Position numbers and translations under genes: made by a program. Source: Pseudomonas fluorescens (lineage in GTDB: Bacteria > Pseudomonadota > Gammaproteobacteria > Pseudomonadales > Pseudomonadaceae). Taken from it: DNA of 64,000 nt. Every line of letters begins with the position of its first letter. Within the stretch, counting starts at the first letter, position 1. This document shows, piece by piece, positions 44,094 to 51,674 of the stretch. The stretch lies in contig NZ_JAGGOG010000006.1 of the NCBI RefSeq assembly GCF_018614655.1, positions 124,001-188,000 of the forward strand, written 5' to 3'. Below the pieces are notes generated by a model. The model was not told the DNA's origin, ran no database searches, and saw only the letters and a program-made list of their open reading frames with translations.

Positions 44094-44112
44094 GGTCTTG
44101 TTCCTCTAAAGA

Positions 44113-45720
44113 TCAACAGGCACAGGCATGCTTGAGTTCGATCAGGGTCACGCCGTTGCGCTTGAAACCATTACGCAAATCCGTCTGCAGCTCATCCAGG
44201 TTCTGGGGTTGGGTCACGGTGCAGCCGAACGCTCGCGCCAGGGCCGCGAAATCCGGGTTGCGCGGCAGTACGCCGATGGGCTCTATGTCCAGGCTCAGCA
44301 TGTCGTCGCGGATCTGCCCCAGGGCGTCGTTGTTCCATAAAAGGACGACCAGCGGGCTGTCCAACTCCTCTACCGCAGTTGCCAGTTCCTGGGCGGTGTA
44401 GAGGAACCCGCCGTCGCCCACCAGCACCAATCCAGGTCGCTGGGGAGCGCCGAACTTGGCGCCGATACCGGCGGGCAAGCCATAGCCCAAGGTGCCGTAG
44501 CCGGTGGGATGCAACCAACTGCGCGGAGCATGACTGTGAAAGGCGTAATTGCCGGTGTAGGCCAGTTGGGTCATGTCACTGCTGATAAACGCGTTGGCGG
44601 GCAGTTCGGCGGCGACGCGGTCGAGAATGGCCTGGTGAATCGACTGCAATGGCCCGTGCCCGGCGCTGATGGCCTGGCGTAATGCCGTCACCTTTTTGAT
44701 TGCCGCATCGGCGTTACGCGGCGTGGACGGCAAGCGCTCCAGCAGAGCCTCTACCGTTTGCCGGGCGTCACCCTGCAAGGCGACGGCACAGGGATAGAAA
44801 TCGTTGAACTTGCGCGGATCAATATCCACCCGCAGCAGTTCGCCACTGAGCGGCAGGCGCTCACGCCAGTAGTCGGTGTCGGCCATTTCGGTACCGATGG
44901 CCAACACTACATCAGCCTCGCTGATCAGTTGCCAGCCGGGTTCGACGCACAGGGTGGAACCGGCATTCAGCGGATGCCCCACCGGCAACAAACCCTTGCC
45001 CGCGACACTGCTGAAAAACGGCGCGGCCAGTTGTGTGCTCAGGCGCTGCAAGGCCTCAGCGGCCAGCAACGCACCCCCTCCGGCAATGATCATCGGGCGC
45101 TTGGCAGACGCCAGTTTCGCCACAGCCTGCTCAAGGGTTTCAGCCGACGGCACGCCACGTCCGGGACGGCGCACCACCTCATCGCTCCAGTCCCGCTCAA
45201 TCGGCGCCGCCAGCACATCCAGCGGCACCGAGAGATGCACCGGCCGTGGCCGCTCGCTGTCGAACACCGCGTAGGCACGCGCAATCAATTCGGGCAGGTC
45301 TTCAGTACTCAACGCGACGGCCGAGAACGCGGTGATGGGCGCCGTCATCGCGCGTTGGTCCTGGGTTTCATGCAGGCAGCCCCAGCCCTTGCCCAGGCTG
45401 GCGGTGTGGTTGACGCTGGAAATCACCAGCATCGGAATCGAATCCGCGTACGCCTGGCCGATAGCGGTAGCGGCGTTGGTCACCCCGGGGCCGGTGATGA
45501 TGAAGCACACGCCCGGCTTGCCGGTGACCCGCGCGTATCCGTCAGCCATAAAACCGGCGCCCTGCTCATGGCGGGTCAACACATGGCGAATGCCACTGCC
45601 AGGCAAGCCGCGATACAGCTCCAGGGTGTGTACCCCGGGAATGCCGAACACTGTGTCGACGCCATAGTTGGCCAGCAATCGCACCAGGGCCTGGCCGCCC
45701 GTCAAGGTTTTGCTTTGCAT
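44113..45720 (-). CDS. ThDP-dependent 2-keto-acid decarboxylase (5-guanidino-2-oxopentanoate type)
   Basis: 535 residues. ATG 45720 (MQSKTL) is chosen because AAGGAG lies 6 nt upstream; earlier ATGs overlap this RBS. N-terminal PYR domain with FGIPGVHTLELYRGL and catalytic Glu in RHEQGAGFMADGYAR; C-terminal PP domain with GDGGFLYTAQELATA and WNND for Mg-ThDP. The sequence pattern is that of AruI-type 5-guanidino-2-oxopentanoate (2-ketoarginine) decarboxylase rather than acetolactate synthase. Expected product: 4-guanidinobutanal plus CO2. It starts 11 bp after the CoA ligase gene, in an operon that also lost a binding protein. Substrate call is from family memory. Confidence 0.75.
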   Translation of the reverse strand: MQSKTLTGGQALVRLLANYGVDTVFGIPGVHTLELYRGLPGSGIRHVLTRHEQGAGFMADGYARVTGKPGVCFIITGPGVTNAATAIGQAYADSIPMLVISSVNHTASLGKGWGCLHETQDQRAMTAPITAFSAVALSTEDLPELIARAYAVFDSERPRPVHLSVPLDVLAAPIERDWSDEVVRRPGRGVPSAETLEQAVAKLASAKRPMIIAGGGALLAAEALQRLSTQLAAPFFSSVAGKGLLPVGHPLNAGSTLCVEPGWQLISEADVVLAIGTEMADTDYWRERLPLSGELLRVDIDPRKFNDFYPCAVALQGDARQTVEALLERLPSTPRNADAAIKKVTALRQAISAGHGPLQSIHQAILDRVAAELPANAFISSDMTQLAYTGNYAFHSHAPRSWLHPTGYGTLGYGLPAGIGAKFGAPQRPGLVLVGDGGFLYTAQELATAVEELDSPLVVLLWNNDALGQIRDDMLSLDIEPIGVLPRNPDFAALARAFGCTVTQPQNLDELQTDLRNGFKRNGVTLIELKHACAC

Positions 45721-45731
45721 CGTCATCTCCT

Positions 45732-47831
45732 TCAAGCCTGGGCGAGGCGGATCAACGCATCGACCGCCGTGGCGCCCCGGGCATTGACCAGCAGTGGGTT
45801 GACATCCAGCTCCAGCAACCGCCCGGCATTGGCGCAGGCGTAATCGGCCACGGCGCGAATCGCCGCCACCAGGGCCTCCATATCGGCCACTTCACGACCG
45901 CGGAAGCCTTGCAGCAACGCGGCGCTGCGCAGGCTCAACAAGGCATTGCGAATGGCATCGTCGGTGGTGGGCAACAACAGGCTGCGACTGTCCTTGAGCA
46001 ACTCCACCAGAATCCCGCCGGCACCGATCACCAACGCCAGGCCGAAGTCGCTTTCACGCTTGATGCCCACGATCAGCTCGGCCAAGGGTGGCGTGGCCAT
46101 GGTTTCCAGCAGCAGTTGATCGAATGCCACACCTGGCGCGTAGGCGGTAATCTGCACACGCATGTGCGCCAGGGCCGCCGTCAGCGCCTGAGCGTCCCGC
46201 AGGTTCAACGCCACGGCACCCGCCTCGGTTTTGTGCGGCAGCTCGGTGCTGACCGCCTTGAGCACCAGCGGATAGCCCAACGTCAACGCGTCGGCAATCG
46301 CGTGCTCGGGGGTACTGAGGATGCCGGTCGGTGTGGTGAGACCAAACGCGCGCAGGGCTTGTTTGGAATCCCATTCATTGAGGGCAAACCCAGGGTCCTG
46401 AAGGGCTTGCGGGCACAGCGGAATCAAGGCTGATTCACCCCGCGCCAACAAGACGCGGCGGTTGCTCTGGTAGTTGGCAATTCGGCCCCAGGCCGCCAGC
46501 GCGTCCTCCACGCCTTGCAAGGCGGCGACGCCCTGGGCGTGCAGGCGTTCACGGGCATGGGCTGGCAGCAGCTCCGGAAACGCCGAGGTGACAAAACCGG
46601 TCTTGCCATGGCGCACCAATGCACTGCAAAACAGCTCCAGCAGCAAGTCGCACTCCTTACGCTCGCCGGTAAACTCTGCCGGGTAGTCGAGCACCAACAT
46701 GGCGGCATCGGCGTCCGTGCGCAGCGCCGTGTCAAGCATGGCGTTCAGCGCTTCGCGGTTGCCCCAGATGGCCGTGGTGAAGTCCAGTGGGTTGACCAGG
46801 TTGGCGTAGCTGGGCAGCACCTGCGCCAGCTCCTCACGCTGACCGGCATCCAGCTTCGGCAGGCCCAGGTTGTTGCGTTCGGCATAGTCGGCAATCAACC
46901 CGGCATCGCCGCCGGAACAGGCCAGCGCGATCAGGTGATTGCCCGCCGGCAAGTTGCCGCAAGCCGCGGCTTTCAGGGTTTCGACAAAACTTACCGGCCC
47001 ACTGACGCGGATCACGCCAAGGCGGGCAAAGAGGCTGTCGTACAGCACATCAGAGCCGGACAACGAACTGGTGTGACTCAGGGCCAACTGCGCGCCGATC
47101 TGCGATACGCCGGTTTTCAGAGCGATGATCGGGATGCCTTTTACCAGAGCCTTGTGGGCGGCCCGGGCAAATCCAGGAACGTTCTTCAATCCTTCCAGGT
47201 GCAGGCCGATAGCCGTGACCCGTGGTTCATCCAGCAGCACATCCATCAGCTCCGCGACGCCCAACTGCGCTTGGTTACCCACCGACGCCATATAGGCCAC
47301 CGGCAACGAGCGGTCGCTCATCGACAGGTTGTAGGCGAAGTTGCCGCTCTGGGTCAGTACCGCCACGCCCTTCTCGACCGGCTTGCCGCCATGGGCCACC
47401 GGCCACAGCGCAGAACTGTGCAGATAGTCCAGCAGGCCGTAGCAGTTGGGGCCCAACAGCGCCATATCACCGGCCGCCTTGAGCAACTGATCTTGCAGGG
47501 CCTGGCCCTCGGCACCGGTCTCGGCAAACCCGGAGGCGTAGCAAATGGCGCCACCGGTGCCGATGGCGGCCAGCTCGGCGACACAGGTCAAGGTCAGCTC
47601 GCGATTGGTGGCGATAAATACCGCGTCCGGGCCACAGGGCAGATCGGCGATGCGGCGTACACAGGGAATGCCGTCGAGGTGGTCATGCTGGGGGTTGACC
47701 AGCCACATCTGGCCTTCAAAGCCACCGTCGGCGCAGCGTTTGAGCGCGCGCGCCATGCTGCGTCCGCCAACGAAAGCCAGGTGACGAGGCGCCAGCAAGC
47801 GCTTGAGGTTGTCGCGAATAGCCTGGGACAT
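45732..47831 (-). CDS. NDP-forming acyl-CoA ligase (acetate-CoA ligase family)
   Basis: 699 residues, alpha-beta fused acyl-CoA synthetase. N-terminal CoA-binding domain (HLAFVGGRSMARALKRC, GPNCYGLLDY), ligase domains with the phosphohistidine segment LALSHTSSLSGSD, then a C-terminal ATP-grasp domain (GYPLVLKAVSTELPHKTEAG, GIKRESDFGLALVIGAGG, LELDVNPLLVN). It makes an acyl-CoA thioester from a free acid with ATP, via a phosphorylated His. Together with the acyl-CoA dehydrogenase and enoyl-CoA hydratase genes in the same run it would start oxidation of an acid, perhaps one derived from the decarboxylase product. The substrate is not evident. Confidence 0.87.
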   Translation of the reverse strand: MSQAIRDNLKRLLAPRHLAFVGGRSMARALKRCADGGFEGQMWLVNPQHDHLDGIPCVRRIADLPCGPDAVFIATNRELTLTCVAELAAIGTGGAICYASGFAETGAEGQALQDQLLKAAGDMALLGPNCYGLLDYLHSSALWPVAHGGKPVEKGVAVLTQSGNFAYNLSMSDRSLPVAYMASVGNQAQLGVAELMDVLLDEPRVTAIGLHLEGLKNVPGFARAAHKALVKGIPIIALKTGVSQIGAQLALSHTSSLSGSDVLYDSLFARLGVIRVSGPVSFVETLKAAACGNLPAGNHLIALACSGGDAGLIADYAERNNLGLPKLDAGQREELAQVLPSYANLVNPLDFTTAIWGNREALNAMLDTALRTDADAAMLVLDYPAEFTGERKECDLLLELFCSALVRHGKTGFVTSAFPELLPAHARERLHAQGVAALQGVEDALAAWGRIANYQSNRRVLLARGESALIPLCPQALQDPGFALNEWDSKQALRAFGLTTPTGILSTPEHAIADALTLGYPLVLKAVSTELPHKTEAGAVALNLRDAQALTAALAHMRVQITAYAPGVAFDQLLLETMATPPLAELIVGIKRESDFGLALVIGAGGILVELLKDSRSLLLPTTDDAIRNALLSLRSAALLQGFRGREVADMEALVAAIRAVADYACANAGRLLELDVNPLLVNARGATAVDALIRLAQA

Positions 47832-47849
47832 GAGCGTTCTCCGACCGGA

Positions 47850-49010
47850 TCAGCGCAACAGGGGCCGCAACAGTTCGCGGGCGATGATATGGCGCTGGAT
47901 CTCCGAGGTGCCTTCCCAGATCCGCTCGATCCGCGCGTTGCGCCAGATGCGCTCCACCGGCCCTTCGTCCATCAAGCCCATACCGCCGAAAATCTGTACC
48001 GCCTCGTCGGCCACCTTGCCCAGGGTTTCACTGGCAAACAGCTTGGCCATACCGGCTTCGCCGTCGGTCATGCTGCCCTGGTCCATTTTCCAGGCGGTGT
48101 GCAGGGTCAAGAGTTCGGCGGCGCGGATCTGCGTGGCCATGTCGGCGAGCTTGAATGACACGCCTTGGTAGGTACCGATGGGCTGGCCGAACTGCTTGCG
48201 GTCCGCCGCCCATTGCAGCGATACATCCAGCGCCCGCTGGGCCTGGCCGACGCAGTTGGCGGCGACCATTACTCGGCCGGCGGTCAGCCAGGCGTTGGCC
48301 ACGTCCCAACCTTTGCCCACCTCGCCAAGGACCTTGGACGCCGGCACGCGGCAGTCATCGAAGAACATTTCGTAGGTGTGGTAACCGCGGTTGCTCACGC
48401 ACTTGGGGCCACGGCGGATGGTCATGCCGGGCGTGCCGCGGTCCACCAGGAACGAGGTGACAGCGTTGCGTGGGCGGCCATTGTGTTCGTAGGTGTCGGT
48501 AACGGCGAATACGATTGCGAAGTCCGCATGCCCGGCATGGCTGATGAAGTGTTTGCTGCCGTTGAGCACAAAATCATCGCCACTGCGTACGGCACGGGTC
48601 TTGATGGCGTTGGCGTCGGAACCGGCGCCGGGTTCGGTGAGGGCAAAGCAGTCGATTTTCTTGCCCTGTACGCAGGGCAACAGGTACTCGCCTATCTGCG
48701 CGCCGGTACAGGCCATGAGGATTTTCGAGGGCCTTGCGACAAACACATGCAACGCCCAGGACACCTTGGACAACTCCCGTTCGATCAGCGCCTGGGACAG
48801 GTAATCCAGGCCACCACCGCCGACCTCCTCGGGCATGTTGAAGGCATAGAAACCGGCGGCGATGGCCTTGTCACGAATCTGCGCGGCCAGCTGCGGCGAA
48901 ACCTCATCGGCGCGGTCCACAGCCTCCTCGTGGGGCAACAATTCCTTGGCAACAAAACTACGTACCGCGTCCACCAACATGTCTTGTTCTTGGCTGAGTT
49001 GGAAATTCAT
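47850..49010 (-). CDS. Acyl-CoA dehydrogenase
   Basis: 386 residues from ATG 49010 (MNFQLSQEQ). Canonical soluble ACAD: FALTEPGAGSDANAIKT contacts FAD/substrate, IGTYQGVSFKLADMATQI, and FGGMGLMDEGPVERIWRNAR before the terminal EGTSEIQRHIIARELL. An in-frame extension upstream is not coding, since it runs through a REP. It desaturates an acyl-CoA at the alpha-beta position. The gap to the CoA ligase gene is 18 bp. Short- or branched-chain specificity is likely from the general pattern but cannot be fixed by eye. Confidence 0.9.
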   Translation of the reverse strand: MNFQLSQEQDMLVDAVRSFVAKELLPHEEAVDRADEVSPQLAAQIRDKAIAAGFYAFNMPEEVGGGGLDYLSQALIERELSKVSWALHVFVARPSKILMACTGAQIGEYLLPCVQGKKIDCFALTEPGAGSDANAIKTRAVRSGDDFVLNGSKHFISHAGHADFAIVFAVTDTYEHNGRPRNAVTSFLVDRGTPGMTIRRGPKCVSNRGYHTYEMFFDDCRVPASKVLGEVGKGWDVANAWLTAGRVMVAANCVGQAQRALDVSLQWAADRKQFGQPIGTYQGVSFKLADMATQIRAAELLTLHTAWKMDQGSMTDGEAGMAKLFASETLGKVADEAVQIFGGMGLMDEGPVERIWRNARIERIWEGTSEIQRHIIARELLRPLLR

Positions 49011-49045
49011 GGCGCTACCTGTTGATCGTTCAGGGGTGTTGTTTT

Positions 49046-49144
49046 TGTAGGAGCGAGCGTGCTCGCGAAAAACGCAAGGGCACCGCGTTAAATCAGAAGC
49101 TGCGTGCCATCGTTGATGTCCTTCGCGAGCACGCTCGCGCCTAC
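49046..49144. repeat. REP palindrome pair
   Basis: tgtaggagcgagcgtgctcg at 49046 and its complement (cgagcacgctcgcgcctac) ending at 49144. It sits between the enoyl-CoA hydratase and acyl-CoA dehydrogenase genes and includes the hydratase stop codon, so it may lower expression of the distal genes or protect the mRNA end. Confidence 0.82.
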
Positions 49145-49932
49145 CTTCCGGAGAAATTCGCTGGGCGCTTTTCCACCGAGGCGCGCAGCGCTTCAGCACC
49201 GTCCGCGCTGCGTCCGCACAACAAGCCTGCGGCCAGTTCGGCCTGGAGCTGCTCGGGCAGGCTGCGCTGGGCACCTTCGCGAATCAGGGTTTTGGTCTGG
49301 GCGAACGCGAAGGTCGGGCCGTTGGCCAGGCGAGTGGCCAATTCGACGGTGTGGGCCACCAATTGATCATCGGCGACCACTTCGCCGACGAGCCCGGCGG
49401 CGAGCGCGCGGTCGGCGTTCCACAGTTCGTCGAGGAACAGCAGGCGCTTGGCTTGTTCGCTGCCGATCAGGCGTGGCAGATGCCAGCTGGCACCGGCGTC
49501 CGGCGAGTACGCCATGCTGGTGTAGCCCGCCTTGAAACGTGCCGATTGAGCGGCTATTCGCAGGTCACAGCACAGGGTCAAGTCCATGCCTGCACCGACG
49601 GCAGTGCCGTTGATGGCAGCAATGGTGGGCTTGTCGAGGGTATGTAAACGAGTCATCAGGGCGTGGGCCGTTTCGGTCCAACCATAGCTTTCGAGGGCAC
49701 CACGGGCCTCGGCTTCGGCCCATTCGGCGAGGTCGGCGCCGGCACAGAAGCTGCGACCGCTGCCGGTCAGCACCACGACGCGCACGGCCGGATCGCTATT
49801 GAAACCGTCAAGCAAAGCATGCAGGTACTTGAGGGTCGGAATGTCCAGGGCATTGCGCTGGGCACTGCGATTGAGGGTGATCCAGGCAGCGCCTGCTTGC
49901 ACCTGAGTGAGCACGGACACGTCGGTAGTCAT
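49141..49932 (-). CDS. Enoyl-CoA hydratase/isomerase family protein
   Basis: 263 residues with GAGGATCCC before the ATG. Crotonase fold: first oxyanion element SGRSFCAGADLAEW, second NGTAVGAGMDLTLCCDLRIA, and YSPDAGASWHLPRLIG in the region of the second catalytic acid. The expected general acid/base Glu of the hydratases (E in PE...) appears replaced by SPDAG, so it may be an isomerase or a specialised hydratase. First gene of the run that continues with the acyl-CoA dehydrogenase. The last codons and stop lie in a REP. Probably controlled by the TetR regulator just upstream. Confidence 0.86.
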   Translation of the reverse strand: MTTDVSVLTQVQAGAAWITLNRSAQRNALDIPTLKYLHALLDGFNSDPAVRVVVLTGSGRSFCAGADLAEWAEAEARGALESYGWTETAHALMTRLHTLDKPTIAAINGTAVGAGMDLTLCCDLRIAAQSARFKAGYTSMAYSPDAGASWHLPRLIGSEQAKRLLFLDELWNADRALAAGLVGEVVADDQLVAHTVELATRLANGPTFAFAQTKTLIREGAQRSLPEQLQAELAAGLLCGRSADGAEALRASVEKRPANFSGR

Positions 49933-49983
49933 GGGATCCTCGAATTATTTTAATTGGCTTGAGGGGTGCGACACGGGGCGATA

Positions 49984-49999
49984 CTAAACGAGTGTTCAG
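49984..49999. promoter_or_regulatory. Candidate TetR-type operator
   Basis: CTAAACGAGTGTTCAG is a 6-4-6 inverted repeat (5 of 6 arm positions pair) in the 146-bp gap between the TetR gene and the enoyl-CoA hydratase gene, about 50 bp before the hydratase start. The AAAC(N4)GTT core resembles PsrA-type fatty-acid regulator sites. Binding is unproven. Confidence 0.45.
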
Positions 50000-50078
50000 C
50001 AAGGAGGCAATCGGCAAGATGCAAATTTTTTAGCAAGGGGATGCCAGCCTGAACATTGCGTCCAGGCGGCGAAAGAAT

Positions 50079-50717
50079 TCAGGGTTTGATCTGAAAGCGC
50101 TGACGACCACCGGCTTGCAAGCCGTCGACCCAGGCTTCGCAAATCTGGATGCCCTGTTCCGGAGTAAAGGTGCCAGGGTTGAGCCCCGACTCCAGCCACA
50201 AGCCATCGAGCAAGGCACTCAAACCAATGGCCGCCAGGTCAGAGTCGAAGTGCTCCCAGCCCTCCTCCTCGGCCATGTCCGCCAAGGCCGAGCGCATGAT
50301 GGTGCGGTACTCGCCATAGGAGTGTTCGTGAGCCTGATTGATCGCCGGTGCCGTCTTGACCGCGCCCCAGAACGCCAGCCAGGCGTCCAGCAGTTGCGGG
50401 TCGAGCAATTCGGCGGAAAACGAGCCGCGAAAAAACGCCGACAACCGCTCCCGTGGGCTGGGGGGTGCCTTGGCCATGGCCTCGCGCAACAGGTCCATGA
50501 CCTGCCCGGTGATGGACCGATATGCCTCGGCCACCAGTTCATCCTTGCCGGAATAGTGATGACTGATCAGCCCCACCGAAACCCCGGCCTCAGCGCTGAT
50601 CTTGCGGATCGACGCCCCCTGGAAGCCATGGCGCTTGAGGCACACCAGCGTCGCCTGGACCAGATTGGCCTTGCGCAACTCCGGTTCCATGCGGGAGAAA
50701 CGGGATTCCTGGGTCAT
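50079..50717 (-). CDS. TetR/AcrR-family regulator (BetI-like)
   Basis: 212 residues. N-terminal HTH at about 36-56: ASIRKISAEAGVSVGLISHH followed by YSGKDELVAEAY, typical of TetR/BetI. The C-terminal ligand domain resembles the BetI type (LDAWLAFWGAVKTAPAINQ, LSALLDGLWLESGLNPGTF). It lies between the aldolase and hydratase genes, same strand, and likely represses the acyl-CoA catabolic run by binding the inverted repeat at 49984. The ligand might be an acyl-CoA or the pathway acid; this is inference from position. Confidence 0.88.
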   Translation of the reverse strand: MTQESRFSRMEPELRKANLVQATLVCLKRHGFQGASIRKISAEAGVSVGLISHHYSGKDELVAEAYRSITGQVMDLLREAMAKAPPSPRERLSAFFRGSFSAELLDPQLLDAWLAFWGAVKTAPAINQAHEHSYGEYRTIMRSALADMAEEEGWEHFDSDLAAIGLSALLDGLWLESGLNPGTFTPEQGIQICEAWVDGLQAGGRQRFQIKP

Positions 50718-50785
50718 GAAGCGATTTCCTTGGGCTGAGTCGGCTGCCCGACTCTACAGCAACCGCGACCCGTGATTAAACCTTC

Positions 50786-51544
50786 TCAGGCCCGGAAACC
50801 CGGCGACACGCGATCCAGCAAACGCAGTAACGCGGCCCAGGCCAGTTGCATGGCATCCGGGTCGGTCAATTCTCCCTCCTCCAACGGCCGACCGGGGTCA
50901 TTGAATTGCCGTTCGGTGTACTCGCATACATCCGCCGACGGCAGGATCAGCTTGCCGCAGGCTTGGGCGGCGATCTGAATATCACAGGCCTTGTCCAGGT
51001 AATACATGCGCAGGAACGCCTGGCTGACGGTCTCGCCCACGGTCAGCAAACCGTGGTTGCGCAACATCAACACCGGCTTGTCCCCCAGGTCTCGAACCAG
51101 ACGTTGTTGCTCGTCGAGGTCCAGGGCTACGCCTTCGTAGTCGTGGTAGGCGACCTTGCCATAGAACTCCATGGATATCTGGTTCACCGGCAACAATCCA
51201 CACTCCAGCGCTGCCACCGCGCACCCGGCCCGCGTGTGGGTATGCAGCACGCATTGGGCGTCTTCCCGCGCGCCGTGAATGGCGCTGTGAATCACAAAAC
51301 CTGCCGGGTTGACGGCATACGGTGAAGCCTCCACCGCGCGTCCATCGAGGCCGATTTTCACCAGGCTGGACGCGGTGATCTCATCGAACATCAGCCCATA
51401 AGGGTTGATCAGGAAGTGATGCTCCGGCCCCGGAATACGCACCGATACATGAGTGAAGATCAGATCGCTCATTCGAAAGTGCGCGATCAGCCGGTAACAA
51501 GCGGCAAGCTCTTCGCGCAGTTTTTGCTCGGTGGAGTGAGTCAT
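50786..51544 (-). CDS. Class II aldolase/adducin-family protein
   Basis: 252 residues from ATG 51544, with GGAG 8 nt upstream. Zinc-site pattern of the family: HTHTRAGCAVAAL with two His, and RNHGLLTVGETVSQAFLRMY with the third. The acidic catalytic residue of fuculose aldolase lies in an EFYGKVAY context here. Many members are not aldolases but act on adducts of amines or sugars. Divergent from the flavin oxidoreductase; the shared 130-bp promoter region holds a strong inverted repeat, so both may be regulated by the XRE-cupin protein. Substrate unknown. Confidence 0.85.
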   Translation of the reverse strand: MTHSTEQKLREELAACYRLIAHFRMSDLIFTHVSVRIPGPEHHFLINPYGLMFDEITASSLVKIGLDGRAVEASPYAVNPAGFVIHSAIHGAREDAQCVLHTHTRAGCAVAALECGLLPVNQISMEFYGKVAYHDYEGVALDLDEQQRLVRDLGDKPVLMLRNHGLLTVGETVSQAFLRMYYLDKACDIQIAAQACGKLILPSADVCEYTERQFNDPGRPLEEGELTDPDAMQLAWAALLRLLDRVSPGFRA

Positions 51545-51590
51545 TTTTATGCTCCATGGGGTTGGGGGATGGCCGACGCTAATCCAGGCA

Positions 51591-51621
51591 CCAGTAAAAA
51601 AACAAGTTGATTTTTTACTGG
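51591..51621. promoter_or_regulatory. Inverted-repeat operator between divergent genes
   Basis: Perfect 11-bp arms CCAGTAAAAAA (51591-51601) and TTTTTTACTGG (51611-51621) with a 9-bp spacer, located midway between the aldolase and flavin oxidoreductase starts. A plausible binding site for the XRE-cupin regulator encoded at the end of the oxidoreductase transcript, acting on both promoters. Confidence 0.6.
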
Positions 51622-51674
51622 CACTGACCTCTTTATAGAAAAATAACAATAACAGCGCCTGGAGTATCCGCACC

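Noticed and set aside
46515-48158. 547-codon plus-strand open frame
   Set aside because: Antisense to the acyl-CoA ligase and acyl-CoA dehydrogenase genes, both with clear motifs; low-complexity translation.
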